A stretch of DNA of 64,000 nt from Paenibacillus_G sp049942825 (GCF_049942825.1 NZ_CP187970.1:5828001-5892000); one strand, 5' to 3'. Numbered from the stretch's first letter, positions 32,181 through 42,409 are shown. Program-made: numbers and translations. Notes: a model not told the origin generated them from the sequence alone.

Positions 32181-33449
32181 CTACTCCGAGATTACCGGCG
32201 TTACCCGGAGAATGCTTGCGCCGAGTGCACTCAGCATAGCCTCAATCCGGTCATAACCACGGTCAATGTGATGAATTTGTTCGATGACTGTTGTGCCCTG
32301 TGCGGCGAGGCCGGCAATGACCAGTGCCGCTCCCGCCCGCAGGTCGGTAGCTTCTACCGTGGCGCCGTACAAACGGGGGACGCCCCGGATCATAGCCGCA
32401 TTGAGATCCACCCGGATGTCCGCCCCCATGCGGGAGAGTTCATCCACGTGCTTGAAACGTCCTTCAAAAACCGTTTCCTTCACTACGCTTACCCCGTCTG
32501 CAAGGCTCAGCAGCACCATAATCTGCGACTGCAGATCGGTCGGGAAGGCCGGGTGCGGCGAAGTCACGATCCGCTCCACCGCTTTGGGACGGGTGAGAGC
32601 GCATACGTTCATTATATCACCCCAGATTGCGATTTGAACACCGGCGCGCTTCAGCACGTGAATCGCCGAGGTCATATGTGCCGGGCATACCTGCTCCAGT
32701 GTAATATTCCCACGTGTGACGGCGGCGGCGATCATCAGTGTCCCGGCGACAATCCGGTCCGGAATAATCCGGTAGGCAGTAGGAGTGAGATCAGGTACAC
32801 CCTCGATGGTGATCGTATCCGTCCCGGCTCCCATAATCTTGGCGCCCATGGAGTTCAGGAAGTTCTGCAGATCCTGAATCTCCGGCTCGCGCGCCGCTCC
32901 CGTAATCGTGGTGGTACCGCGGGCGGTGACGGCGGCCATCATAATATTCTCGGTCGCTCCTACACTCGGGTAGTCCAGTACGATCTCCGCTCCGCGGAGC
33001 TCTTGGGCTGTACAGACAATCCTGCTGCCGCTCTCCTCGATGTGGGCCCCAAGCGCCGCCAGGCCGCGAAGATGCAGGTCAATCTTGCGCTCTCCGATCG
33101 CGCACCCTCCGGGCTGATACAGCTCCACCCGGCCAAGCCGTGCGAGCAGCGGACCCATGAGGAAGATCGAAGACCGCATCTGGCTCATCAAATGCTCCGG
33201 GATGTGAAATTCATGAACGCCCATCGTGTTCACGGTTACCGTATCTCCCTGGTATTCCGCTTGACATCCAAGCGACCGCAGAATCCCGATCATCACATGA
33301 ATATCCGACAGGTCCGGCACATTCTCGATGACTACGGTGCCCTCCGCCATGATGCCGGCTGCCAGAATAGGCAGTGCGGCATTTTTGGCTCCGTGAATCT
33401 TGATGGCTCCCGATAGAGGTTTCCCGCCTTCGATAACCAACTTTTCCAA
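32181..33449 (-). CDS. murA: UDP-GlcNAc enolpyruvyl transferase MurA
   Basis: First committed step of peptidoglycan synthesis; target of fosfomycin. The 422-residue product has the substrate residues in HGAKNAALPILAA and the catalytic Cys at 116 in QPGGCAIGERKIDLH, so it should be fosfomycin-sensitive rather than carrying the Asp variant. Here it sits inside the dcw cluster between murB and divIB, unlike in B. subtilis, where murAA is elsewhere. Confidence 0.97.
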   Translation of the reverse strand: MEKLVIEGGKPLSGAIKIHGAKNAALPILAAGIMAEGTVVIENVPDLSDIHVMIGILRSLGCQAEYQGDTVTVNTMGVHEFHIPEHLMSQMRSSIFLMGPLLARLGRVELYQPGGCAIGERKIDLHLRGLAALGAHIEESGSRIVCTAQELRGAEIVLDYPSVGATENIMMAAVTARGTTTITGAAREPEIQDLQNFLNSMGAKIMGAGTDTITIEGVPDLTPTAYRIIPDRIVAGTLMIAAAVTRGNITLEQVCPAHMTSAIHVLKRAGVQIAIWGDIMNVCALTRPKAVERIVTSPHPAFPTDLQSQIMVLLSLADGVSVVKETVFEGRFKHVDELSRMGADIRVDLNAAMIRGVPRLYGATVEATDLRAGAALVIAGLAAQGTTVIEQIHHIDRGYDRIEAMLSALGASILRVTPVISE

Positions 33450-33464
33450 AGTCCCACCTCCGAT

Positions 33465-34370
33465 TTACCGCTCACCCACCACCAATACTTCCGGTATGAG
33501 CTGCACACCGAACCGGTCCGATACGGTCTGCTTCACATGTTCGATGAGGGTAAGCACGTCGAGGGCTGTCGCCTGTCCGGTGTTGACGATAAAGTTGGCA
33601 TGCAGCGGAGAGACTTCGGCGCCGCCGACCCGGTATCCTTTGAGGTCGGTGTCTTCGATCAGCTTGGCGGCAAAATGGCCGTCCGGGTTGCGGAACACGC
33701 TGCCCGCGCAGGCCAGCTGCAGGGGCTGCGTACGCAGGCGCCGGGCTTTGTAGGAAGCCAGCGTGGCTGCGATCTCCAGCCGGTCACCGTACTGTAGCCC
33801 AAACACCGCTTCGGTTACAATGCCGGGCCGCTGCTGCAGCACCGAATGCCGGTAAGCATACGCCAGATCGTCTTTCTCCATTGTGACCAACTCCCCGTCA
33901 GGGAGCAAAACTTCAGCCCGCAGTAGTATGCGTGACACATCGGACCCGTGCGCTCCGGCGTTCATGTAGACGGCTCCACCCACGGTTCCCGGAATGCCTG
34001 AGGCAAACTCCAACCCGGTCAATCCCTCTTTGCCCGCCATGACCGATAACTTGATGAACGAGAATGCGCCGCCGGCATATACGAGCTCCCCTTCAAACCG
34101 CGCGGTCTCGAGCGCATCCCCCAGTTTGATCACCACACCGCGGATGCCCTTGTCGGTAACGAGCAGATTGGAGCCCCGGCCCAGGGCGGTCCAGGGCGTA
34201 CCGTGTGCATGCAAAAGCTTGACGGCATGCACGAGCTCCGTCTTGTCGCGCGGGATCAGCAGGACGTCGGCGGGTCCGCCGATCTTCCAGGTGGTGTAGG
34301 GGGCAAGCGGCTCGTTCAGTCGAACTTCGCCGCAAGACCCGTTCATGAGTTCTGATATGACCTGTTGCAT
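33465..34370 (-). CDS. murB: UDP-N-acetylenolpyruvoylglucosamine reductase MurB
   Basis: FAD- and NADPH-dependent reduction that forms UDP-MurNAc, the step after MurA. The 301-residue product has the FAD motifs TTWKIGGPADVLLIP and LGRGSNLLVTD, then FASGIPGTVGGAVYMNAGAHG, and the catalytic Ser in CAGSVFRNP. It lacks the extra loop of type I MurB and so is type II. It is followed 15 bases later by murA, which pairs two consecutive steps. Confidence 0.97.
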   Translation of the reverse strand: MQQVISELMNGSCGEVRLNEPLAPYTTWKIGGPADVLLIPRDKTELVHAVKLLHAHGTPWTALGRGSNLLVTDKGIRGVVIKLGDALETARFEGELVYAGGAFSFIKLSVMAGKEGLTGLEFASGIPGTVGGAVYMNAGAHGSDVSRILLRAEVLLPDGELVTMEKDDLAYAYRHSVLQQRPGIVTEAVFGLQYGDRLEIAATLASYKARRLRTQPLQLACAGSVFRNPDGHFAAKLIEDTDLKGYRVGGAEVSPLHANFIVNTGQATALDVLTLIEHVKQTVSDRFGVQLIPEVLVVGER

Positions 34371-34575
34371 GGGTAAACCTCCTTCACAGAAACGCCGTTG
34401 CAGCCGGCTGCGGCAGTGTGCCTGCAGCCGGGCGGACGGACAGCCGGCCGGCTCTTATTTAATGCTCTCTGCTGCCGGCCTGCGGCTGTCTGCCGCGCCT
34501 TCCGGACGTCTGTCACGGTTATAGTGTAGTTTATGTAGAAGAAGCTAGAGTGTGACAATCGCCCATTGAGAATGT

Positions 34576-35652
34576 TCACGAGCCCTCCTTCAGCCGGTGG
34601 GCTTCGATCAGACGGACAATCTTGGCGGTTCCGTCCCCATAGGGGCTGCGGTCCATGTTCGCCACGATGCGGTCTTTATCCGCGTGCAGTAAGTGCACGG
34701 CGGAAAGAAGCGAAGCTTCCGTCAACGCTTCCTCCTGCAGCACTTCGCAGTATCCCTGCGAGCGGAACGATTCGGCGTTGAGAATCTGGTCCCCCCGGCT
34801 CGCCGCCCGGGACAACGGAATGAGCAGCATCGGCTTGCGTGCCGCCAGGAATTCGAAGATCGAGGTGGAGCCCGCCCGGGATACCACCAGCGATGCCGCT
34901 GCGAGCAGATCCGGCAGTTCATCCTTAACGTACTCGAACTGGCGGTAGCCCCGGATTCCCTGCAGTCCGGGGTCGGTATTGCCTTTGCCACAGATATGGA
35001 TGATCTGGAATTCCTTGAGCAGCGAATCCAGGATGCTGCGGACCGCCTGGTTGATCTTCTGGGCGCCGAGGCTGCCGCCCATGATGAACAGTACCGGCTT
35101 GGCAGAGTGGAAATCACAGAGCTGCCTGCCCTTCGAAGCGCTGCCATTCAGGATCTGCTCCCGGATCGGAAGCCCGGTGCACTCGGCTTTGCCTCCCCGC
35201 AAATGCTTCAGGGTCTCCGGGAAGGTCACGCAGATCCGCGAGACGAACGGCATTGAAATTTTGTTCGCGAGTCCTGGAGTGAGGTCGGACTCGTGGGCGA
35301 TGACCGGAATGCCGGCAAGCCGGCAGCCGACGATCACCGGCACGGAGACGAAGCCGCCCTTGGAGAACACGATATGCGGCCGGATCCGGCGCAGCAGCCT
35401 GTACGCCTGCAGCGTTCCCTGGATGACGCGCAGCGGATCCTTGAAGTTCTTGAGATCGAAATACCGCCTGAGCTTACCCGAAGCGATATGATGAAACGGA
35501 ATTCCCTCGTGATCGATGATGTCCTTCTCGATCCCGTCCCGGGAGCCGATATATTCCATGTCCCAACCCTGCCTGCGGAGCTCGGCCATGACCGCCAGGT
35601 TGGGGGTCACATGGCCGGCGGTTCCGCCGCCGGTGAAGACGATTTTTTTCAT
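34576..35652 (-). CDS. murG: UDP-GlcNAc:lipid I transferase MurG
   Basis: Adds GlcNAc to lipid I on the inner membrane face, giving lipid II. The 358-residue product has the N-terminal FTGGGTAGHVTPNLAV loop and the C-terminal UDP-GlcNAc site around SRAGSTSIFEFLAARKPMLLIPLSRAASRGDQ. I chose ATG 35652, with AAAGGTG 9 bases upstream, over GTG 35676. The 205-base gap after it and before murB contains several GC-rich inverted repeats but no gene. Confidence 0.97.
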   Translation of the reverse strand: MKKIVFTGGGTAGHVTPNLAVMAELRRQGWDMEYIGSRDGIEKDIIDHEGIPFHHIASGKLRRYFDLKNFKDPLRVIQGTLQAYRLLRRIRPHIVFSKGGFVSVPVIVGCRLAGIPVIAHESDLTPGLANKISMPFVSRICVTFPETLKHLRGGKAECTGLPIREQILNGSASKGRQLCDFHSAKPVLFIMGGSLGAQKINQAVRSILDSLLKEFQIIHICGKGNTDPGLQGIRGYRQFEYVKDELPDLLAAASLVVSRAGSTSIFEFLAARKPMLLIPLSRAASRGDQILNAESFRSQGYCEVLQEEALTEASLLSAVHLLHADKDRIVANMDRSPYGDGTAKIVRLIEAHRLKEGS

Positions 35653-35716
35653 AGGGATGCTCACCTTTCTACTCACCTGGGATAGGTTGCCTTGGGCCAG
35701 GTATCTGGAGTCAGGG

Positions 35717-36814
35717 TCACCTGGAATAACGGGAAATGTTGAGCAGCACGCCGAGCGAGGTCAGCATCAAGGTGAGCGATGAGCCGCCTGCGCTGATCAG
35801 AGGGAGCGTAATGCCGGTGACGGGGAACATGCCGATGACCACCCCGATGTTGATGACGACCTGGACGGCCACCATGCCCACGATGCCCGTGGCCAGCAGG
35901 CTGCCGAACGTATCGGGGGCCGTAATGGCGGTGCGCATCCCCCGCCACACGAGCAGCGTGAAGAGCAGGAGCACGAACGTGCCACCGATAAAGCCGAGTT
36001 CCTCGGCAATGATGGAGAAAATGAAGTCGGTTTGCGGTTCGGGGAGATAGCTGTACTTCTGCCGGCTCATGCCGAGCCCGAGTCCGACGAGCCCACCCGG
36101 ACCAATCGCATAGAGCGACTGGATGGACTGATAGCCCGCGCCGAGCGGATCGGCCCAGGGGTCCAGAAAAGCGGTGATCCGCTTCAGCCGGTAGGGAGCG
36201 GCAATAATGAGGCCGATGAGTCCGGCAACCCCGACCATACCGAGATAAGACAGATGAAGCAGGCGCGCGCCCGCAACGTAGATAATCAACAGGGAGGCGC
36301 CGACGAGAACGGCTCCGGTCCCAAGGTCGGGCTGGAGCATGATCATGCCGAAGGCCAGTCCCACCAAACCGAGCGGAGGCATCAGGCCTTTGGCGAACAG
36401 CGTAATGGTGCCCTGCCGCTCCGAGAGCCACTTCGAGAGGAAAATGATCATTCCCATCTTCATGAACTCGGAAGGCTGGATGCCGAAGGAGCCGATACCG
36501 AGCCAGCTGCGGGCGCCACCGCGCACCACGCCGATGCCCGGTACCAGGACCGCAACCAGCAGTACAAAGCAGACGATCAAGGCGACTTTGGCATACTTCT
36601 TCCAGATCCAATAGTCGGTATTCATAGTGAACACCATGGCGGCGACACCAAGCCCTGCAAACAGCGCCTGCCGCTTCAAATAGTACATCGAATCCCCGAA
36701 TTCGCGGAATGCGAGCACCGCGCTGGCGCTGAAGACCATGACCACGCCGATGACCAGAAGCACAAGCGTGGAGCCGAGAAGCAACATGTCCGGTGACGAC
36801 CTAGCTTTGACCAT
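35717..36814 (-). CDS. spoVE: SEDS glycosyltransferase SpoVE/FtsW
   Basis: A polytopic SEDS-family peptidoglycan glycosyltransferase, paired with a class B penicillin-binding protein. The 365-residue product has about ten transmembrane helices and the motifs VVRGGARSWLGIGSFGIQPSEFMK and NTDYW. SpoVE serves spore cortex synthesis with SpoVD; position between murD and murG matches B. subtilis spoVE. A dual role as the vegetative FtsW cannot be excluded. ATG 36814 (AGAGGTG upstream) is preferred to GTG 36826. Confidence 0.92.
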   Translation of the reverse strand: MVKARSSPDMLLLGSTLVLLVIGVVMVFSASAVLAFREFGDSMYYLKRQALFAGLGVAAMVFTMNTDYWIWKKYAKVALIVCFVLLVAVLVPGIGVVRGGARSWLGIGSFGIQPSEFMKMGMIIFLSKWLSERQGTITLFAKGLMPPLGLVGLAFGMIMLQPDLGTGAVLVGASLLIIYVAGARLLHLSYLGMVGVAGLIGLIIAAPYRLKRITAFLDPWADPLGAGYQSIQSLYAIGPGGLVGLGLGMSRQKYSYLPEPQTDFIFSIIAEELGFIGGTFVLLLFTLLVWRGMRTAITAPDTFGSLLATGIVGMVAVQVVINIGVVIGMFPVTGITLPLISAGGSSLTLMLTSLGVLLNISRYSR

Positions 36815-36894
36815 TTTTGTCCACACCTCTAACCTTCGTGACTTAGAGGCGCTTTTGCGTCCGCACCGAGTCCCGGAACGCCTGCAGCCCCCTC

Positions 36895-38316
36895 TTAAAG
36901 GTTATGCACGGACTGCCTAAACATGCTTCCCCTTTCCTCATAGGAGGCGAACATGTCCCAGCTGGCGCACGCGGGCGAGAGAAGCACGACATCCCCAGGC
37001 TTTGCCATGGCGAACGCTTCCCGGACCGCCTTCGTGACCGTATCCTGCACCTGCTTAGCAGTATCGACGGTTTTCACCCGGCTCATGCCGGCCAGACGGG
37101 CGACACGGACGATTTTTTCCTTGGTTTCTCCCAGAGCGACAAGCCCCTTCACCTGTCCTCCGAAGACAGGAAGCAGCTCCATATAGTCGGATCCGCGGTC
37201 AAGTCCCCCGGCAATCAGGATGATATCCTGCGTTAACGCTTCGATCGTCTTGATCGTTGCGGTCGGGTTCGTCGCCTTGGAGTTGTTGTAGAACTGGACG
37301 CCGTCCTTCGTGCCGACGAGCTCCAGCCGGTGCTCGACGCCTCCGAAGGAACGAAGCACGTCCGCGATCGCTTCCACGCCAACCCCGCTGGTCAGCGCAA
37401 TGGCGCTGGCCGCCAGCGCATTCTCCACGTTGAAGGTGCCGGGAATGCCGATCTCCTTCATAGGCAGAATCTCCTGGAGGGCGCCGTCCCGGCTGCGGTA
37501 GACGAGCATCCGGTGCGCATCATCTTCGCTTCCCTCACCGATCGGCGGCTGAACATAGAATCCGTAGTCCAGCTCCTGACGGATCGAGAACGGCAGCACC
37601 TGCGAGCGGAGGCCCTCCGCCACTTGGCGGCAGATCTCATGGTCCCAGTTCAGCACGGCCGTGTCCTCTTCGGTCTGATTGGCGAACAGCTTCGCCTTCG
37701 ACTCGACGTAGTCGTTCATGGAGCCGTGATAATCGAGATGCGTCTCATACACGTTGGTCAGGCAGCCGATCCGCGGGCGGAACCGGTCCGTACCCTTGAG
37801 CTGGAAGGAGCTCAGCTCAACGACCATTCGGTTGTCCGCTTCGGCCTCCAGCGCCGCCTCCGTCAGCGCCCGGCCGATATTCCCGGCGACGATGGGCTTC
37901 AGGCCGCCGGCCTCGAGCATGAGTCCTGTCCACGTCGTCGTGGTGGTCTTGCCGTTCGAGCCGGTGATGCCGATGATCGGCGCCCGGCAGATGCGGTAAG
38001 CCACCTCCACCTCCGTGACGACCTCAACGCCGAGCTCGGTCGCCCGGCGCACCGGATCGACCGTGTACGGGATGCCGGGGTTCTTAACTACCAGTGCGAT
38101 GCCCTCATGCACCAGTCCGGCGGGGTGAGACCCGCAGACAACAGAAATACCCAGGGCCTCCAGTTCGTCGGCCTCAGGGCATAATTGGCGTTCCTTCTTA
38201 TCGTTGACGGTGACATGCGCACCCTGCTCGCGGAACAATTTGGCCACGGCTACGCCGCTTCTCGCCAGGCCCAGAATGACGACCTGGCGGCCGCCGTATG
38301 ATGATGGATGCTCCAT
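36895..38316 (-). CDS. murD: UDP-MurNAc-L-Ala:D-Glu ligase MurD
   Basis: Adds D-glutamate to the peptide stem. The 473-residue product has an N-terminal Rossmann domain (GRQVVILGLARSGVAVAKLF), the Mur ligase ATP loop GITGSNGKTTTTTW, and a C-terminal domain including NNSKATNPTAT and SPACASWDMF. It precedes spoVE and follows mraY by 2 bases. Confidence 0.97.
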   Translation of the reverse strand: MEHPSSYGGRQVVILGLARSGVAVAKLFREQGAHVTVNDKKERQLCPEADELEALGISVVCGSHPAGLVHEGIALVVKNPGIPYTVDPVRRATELGVEVVTEVEVAYRICRAPIIGITGSNGKTTTTTWTGLMLEAGGLKPIVAGNIGRALTEAALEAEADNRMVVELSSFQLKGTDRFRPRIGCLTNVYETHLDYHGSMNDYVESKAKLFANQTEEDTAVLNWDHEICRQVAEGLRSQVLPFSIRQELDYGFYVQPPIGEGSEDDAHRMLVYRSRDGALQEILPMKEIGIPGTFNVENALAASAIALTSGVGVEAIADVLRSFGGVEHRLELVGTKDGVQFYNNSKATNPTATIKTIEALTQDIILIAGGLDRGSDYMELLPVFGGQVKGLVALGETKEKIVRVARLAGMSRVKTVDTAKQVQDTVTKAVREAFAMAKPGDVVLLSPACASWDMFASYEERGSMFRQSVHNL

Positions 38317-38318
38317 GC

Positions 38319-39281
38319 CTACAACACCTCGTTAATGTATAGTCCGATGCCCGCCAGGATCAGCCCCGCCGTCCAAAAGGAGATGACCACGCGCCACTCC
38401 GACCATCCGACGAGTTCGAAGTGATGGTGGATCGGGCTCATTTTGAATACGCGCTTGCCTCTGGTCTTAAACGATACGACTTGAATGATAACGGAGAGAA
38501 TCTCCACCAGGAATACGCCTCCGATGAGCGCGAGCAGCAGCTCCGCCTTCGTCAGCAGCGCCACGACGGTAAGACCGCCGCCGAGGCCGAGCGACCCGGT
38601 ATCTCCCATGAATACCTTGGCCGGATGCGCGTTGAACACCAGAAAGCCCAGTACCGCACCGACAACGGCCGCCGAGAAGATCGCGATATTCGGCTGCGTG
38701 TTGTTCAGCGCAATAATCGCATAGGCACCGAAAGCAATAGCCGAGGTGCCCGCAAGCAGCCCGTCGAGACCGTCCGTGAAGTTGACGGCATTGGAAGTGC
38801 CGAGCATCAGGAAGACCACGAACGGGAAGTACAGCCAGCCGAGATCGAACGAGAAATGAAGATAAGGAATGCGGATATCCGTGCTGTGCCCCATCTGGAC
38901 GAGGAGCACGCAGACGACGATCGATACGACCAGCTGCCCGAGCAGCTTCTGGCGGGCCGTCAGACCCAGCGAACGTTTGAACACGATCTTGATATAGTCA
39001 TCGAGGAAACCGACAAACCCGTATCCGAGGGTGGCGACGAGCAGCGTTACGGTTTCCATGTTGCGTTCCCCGAAGCGGAGAACCGCCAGCGCGAGCGCCA
39101 GCATGATAATGATCCCGCCCATGGTCGGCGTGCCGGATTTCTTGAGGTGGCTCTGGGGACCCTCGCCCCGAATCTGCTGTCCGAACTTGAGACGGCGCAG
39201 CAGGGGAATGAAGAGAGGCCCCATAATAACCGCAAGCAAAAAAGCTACGCCGAGCGTAATCATAACGATATTGAAATCCAC
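38319..39281 (-). CDS. mraY: Phospho-MurNAc-pentapeptide translocase MraY
   Basis: Transfers phospho-MurNAc-pentapeptide to undecaprenyl phosphate, making lipid I. The 320-residue membrane protein has about ten helices with the conserved KKSGTPTMGG, FLDDYIK, NFTDGLDGLL and MSPIHHHFEL motifs. The start is GTG 39281 after GGGGGGA. It follows murF by 4 bases. Confidence 0.97.
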   Translation of the reverse strand: MDFNIVMITLGVAFLLAVIMGPLFIPLLRRLKFGQQIRGEGPQSHLKKSGTPTMGGIIIMLALALAVLRFGERNMETVTLLVATLGYGFVGFLDDYIKIVFKRSLGLTARQKLLGQLVVSIVVCVLLVQMGHSTDIRIPYLHFSFDLGWLYFPFVVFLMLGTSNAVNFTDGLDGLLAGTSAIAFGAYAIIALNNTQPNIAIFSAAVVGAVLGFLVFNAHPAKVFMGDTGSLGLGGGLTVVALLTKAELLLALIGGVFLVEILSVIIQVVSFKTRGKRVFKMSPIHHHFELVGWSEWRVVISFWTAGLILAGIGLYINEVL

Positions 39282-39285
39282 CGAA

Positions 39286-40683
39286 TTATCCCCCCAATTG
39301 CACTAAAAACGAAGCCACCTGCTCCATGCGCATGCCGCGAGATCCTTTGATCAGCACGACATCCTGCGCCGAAGCGGCTTCGGCCAGCTCGCGCGCCAGC
39401 GTTTCTTTGTCTTCATAATGCCGCACGCGCTCCGGCGGAAACTTCTCCAGGGCTCCTTCGGCGATATGTCCGGCGAGCGGGCCAAAGAGGAACACCGCCT
39501 CCACCTGGGCGGGATCGAGCACCCGGCCGATCTCCCGGTGGAATTCGGCCTCCTTCTCCCCCAGCTCCAGCATATCGCCGAGCGCCGCATATTTGCGCCC
39601 GAAGCCCTGCGCCTCGTGCAGGAGGGCCAGCGCCGCCCGCATGGCCGTCGGACTCGCGTTGTAGGCATCATTCCAGACCGTGAGGCCGGACGGCGCCACG
39701 CTGACTTCGATGCGCATGCCGGTCATGACCAGGCCCTGCAGCCCTTCGGCGATCACCGGAGCGGTAAGTCCGAAGTGCCGGCCTACCGCGATCGCCGCCA
39801 GCGCGTTGACCGCATTGTGTGCGCCGAGCATCGGAATGTAATACGACGTCTGCGGATCCGTGTTCACCGTCATCTGCGTCCCGGACTCCGTCAGACGGAG
39901 ATCGAGCGGGAACAGGTCGTTCGACGCCTCCCGGCCGAAGGTGATTCCGCGGAAGCTCCGCTCCGGCGCCTCCCATTCCGGCAGCACCTCACGGATCAGC
40001 GGTTCGTCGCCGTGATAGACGAGCACGCCGTCCGGCTGCAGGCCCGCCAGGATTTCGGTCTTCGCCCGCGCAATCTCGAGGCGGGAGCCCAGCTGCAGCA
40101 GATGGGCCTCGCCGATGTTCGTGATGATGGCGATCTCCGGCTCCGCCAGGCGCGAGAGCAGCTCGATCTCGCCCCGCCCGCTCATGCCCATCTCGAGCAC
40201 TGCAATTTCGGTATCCTCATTCATCTGCAGAAGCGTGAGCGGAAGCCCGATATGGTTGTTGTAATTGCCGAGCGTCTTGTGCACGCGAAATGTGGTTGAC
40301 AGGACGGCAGCCGTCATGTCCTTCGTTGTCGTCTTGCCGTTGCTGCCGGTGATGCCGACGATGCGCACCGCCAGCTCCCGGCGGTAGGCTGTCGCAAGCT
40401 GCTGCAGCGCCTGCAGCGCATCATCCACGTAGATCAGAGGCGCTCCGGCCGGTCCGCTGCCGTGATCACTCTGCCACAGGAGGCCCGAAGCCCCCTGCTC
40501 CAGGGCGGCTTCGGCAAAGTTGTGCCCGTCGAACGCATCGCCGATAATCGGCACATACAGGTTGCCCTCGGCCAAGGTCCGGGTGTCCTTCGACACGCCC
40601 TTCACGGGCCGGTCCGCCGCAGCGGCATCCGCCAGCGTGCCTCCCGCCATCCTTGCGATCTCGCCCAGTGTCCGCTCTATCAT
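39286..40683 (-). CDS. murF: D-Ala-D-Ala adding ligase MurF
   Basis: Adds D-alanyl-D-alanine to complete the UDP-MurNAc-pentapeptide. The 465-residue product has the ATP loop GITGSNGKTTTKDM, then FRVHKTLGNYNNHIGLPLTLL, and a C-terminal domain with NDAYNASPTAMRAAL and KGSRGMRME. In B. subtilis murF is outside the dcw cluster; here it lies between murE and mraY, an arrangement known from many other bacteria. Confidence 0.96.
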   Translation of the reverse strand: MIERTLGEIARMAGGTLADAAAADRPVKGVSKDTRTLAEGNLYVPIIGDAFDGHNFAEAALEQGASGLLWQSDHGSGPAGAPLIYVDDALQALQQLATAYRRELAVRIVGITGSNGKTTTKDMTAAVLSTTFRVHKTLGNYNNHIGLPLTLLQMNEDTEIAVLEMGMSGRGEIELLSRLAEPEIAIITNIGEAHLLQLGSRLEIARAKTEILAGLQPDGVLVYHGDEPLIREVLPEWEAPERSFRGITFGREASNDLFPLDLRLTESGTQMTVNTDPQTSYYIPMLGAHNAVNALAAIAVGRHFGLTAPVIAEGLQGLVMTGMRIEVSVAPSGLTVWNDAYNASPTAMRAALALLHEAQGFGRKYAALGDMLELGEKEAEFHREIGRVLDPAQVEAVFLFGPLAGHIAEGALEKFPPERVRHYEDKETLARELAEAASAQDVVLIKGSRGMRMEQVASFLVQLGG

Positions 40684-40734
40684 GCTTTCCGCCCCTTTAT
40701 CGCTTCGTTCTTGCTATATTCGCTGTGCATATCC

Positions 40735-42228
40735 TTATCGGGCTCTACCCTGTATGGCATCCCTGGCTACGAGCCGATCGTCGAACGGATGTTTGACCCC
40801 GCCGATATCCTGATACGTCTCGTGCCCCTTGCCCGCGATGAGCACAATGTCACCCGGCTGGGCTCTCTCCACTGCACGGCGGATCGCTTCCTTGCGGTCC
40901 GCGATGAGCTCGTAGCTCGCCGGATCCAGTCCCGCCTGCTCGATCCCCGGTACGATGTCCTGCAGAATCGCCTCCGGATTCTCCGTCCGCGGGTTATCCG
41001 ACGTCACGTAGATGTAGTCGCTGTACTTCGCCGCCACGCCGCCCATCTGCGGACGCTTCGTGCGGTCCCGGTCGCCCCCGCAGCCGAATACGCAGTAGAT
41101 GCTTCCTTCGGCAAATTGGGACACCGTGGACAGCGCATTCTCCAGACCGTCCGGCGTATGGGCATAATCCACGAGCACCAGGAACGGCTGCCCGGCATCC
41201 ACCACTTCCATGCGTCCCTCTACCGATGCGATAGCGGCGAGGCTTGCAGCGATGCCTTCGAGCTCCAGACCTTCGGCCAGGGCGGCGGCAATCACGCCCA
41301 GGACGTTGTACACATTGAAACGGCCGACCAGCCGCGTCCGGATCTCCGCCGTCCCCCGGTAGGTTACACAGCGGAACCGGGTTCCCTGGGCCGTCATCTC
41401 TATGTTCTCCGCCCGTACATCCGCCTTCGGTTTGTCGATCCCGTAGACGATCGTCTCGGCTGCCGTCAGCTTCGCGTAGTCCTCCGAGGCTTCCTCGTCC
41501 CCGTTCAGCACGGCGAATCGGCGGTGTGCCGGGTCCGCCCCATAGTCGTTGCCAAGCCGTGAGAACAGCAGTCCCTTCGCAGCCTGGTAGCGCTCCATCG
41601 TACCGTGGAAATCGAGATGATCCTGGGTCAAATTGGTAAAAATGCCCGACCGGAATAGGCATCCCTTCACCCGGCCCATCTCCAGGCCGTGCGAGGATAC
41701 CTCCATCAGACAGTAATCGGTCCCGGCATCCGCCATCTGCCGCAGAATCCTCTGCAGCTCCAGCGCTTCCTGCGTATTCGTCGCATGGTTCGGCAGATAC
41801 TCGCCGCCAATCTTGATGTGGATGTTGCCCATGAGTCCCGTGCGGTAACCCGCATCGCTTAAGACGCGGTCGAGCAGATACGTCGTTGTCGTCTTTCCGT
41901 TCGTTCCCGTTACGCCGATGAGCTTCAGTTCCCGGCTCGGATAGCCGTAGAAGTGATTCGCCAGCACCGCCATCGCATGGCGGGCATCTTTCACCAGGAG
42001 CACGGGCACCCCGGCGTCCAGCTCTCTCTCCGCCACAAGGGCGCAAGCCCCGCGCTCAACGGCGGCGGCCGCATAATCGTGGCCATCGGCGACCAGTCCC
42101 GGAATGCAGATGAACAAATCGCCAGGTACTACCTTGCGGGAGTCAGTCTGCAGCCCCTTGACTTCAGTATCGGCCCTGCCGAGGATCCGGCTGACGGCCA
42201 GACCGTTTGCCAGTTCTTTCAGCTGCAT
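40735..42228 (-). CDS. murE: UDP-MurNAc-tripeptide synthetase MurE
   Basis: Adds the third residue of the stem peptide, expected to be meso-DAP because the neighbouring dapH, dapL and patA genes feed that pathway. The 497-residue product has the ATP loop GVTGTNGKTTTTYLLD and the DAP-recognition signature DNPRTE (in YVTSDNPRTENPEAI), typical of DAP-adding enzymes, and ends with AGKGHETYQ. It follows spoVD after 181 bases that contain GC-rich inverted repeats around 42,370-42,410. Confidence 0.96.
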   Translation of the reverse strand: MQLKELANGLAVSRILGRADTEVKGLQTDSRKVVPGDLFICIPGLVADGHDYAAAAVERGACALVAERELDAGVPVLLVKDARHAMAVLANHFYGYPSRELKLIGVTGTNGKTTTTYLLDRVLSDAGYRTGLMGNIHIKIGGEYLPNHATNTQEALELQRILRQMADAGTDYCLMEVSSHGLEMGRVKGCLFRSGIFTNLTQDHLDFHGTMERYQAAKGLLFSRLGNDYGADPAHRRFAVLNGDEEASEDYAKLTAAETIVYGIDKPKADVRAENIEMTAQGTRFRCVTYRGTAEIRTRLVGRFNVYNVLGVIAAALAEGLELEGIAASLAAIASVEGRMEVVDAGQPFLVLVDYAHTPDGLENALSTVSQFAEGSIYCVFGCGGDRDRTKRPQMGGVAAKYSDYIYVTSDNPRTENPEAILQDIVPGIEQAGLDPASYELIADRKEAIRRAVERAQPGDIVLIAGKGHETYQDIGGVKHPFDDRLVARDAIQGRAR

Positions 42229-42409
42229 GAAGCGTCCCCTCCGTTTTTACACATGGTATCTATTATGGACAAAAAATCTCTCGCTGAAAAGCCTATTTTT
42301 GATTTTATCAGAAAGGCATACCGCGAGTATGACCCCGCCGTCATCCGGCTGCGGCCCGAGGCTGCTTCGCGCTTCTCCCAAGGGAGAGGAATCCCGGGGG
42401 GACTCCTCT

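Noticed and set aside
34371..34575. Small RNA between murB and murG
   Set aside because: GC-rich inverted repeats are present but there is no promoter or terminator to define a transcript.
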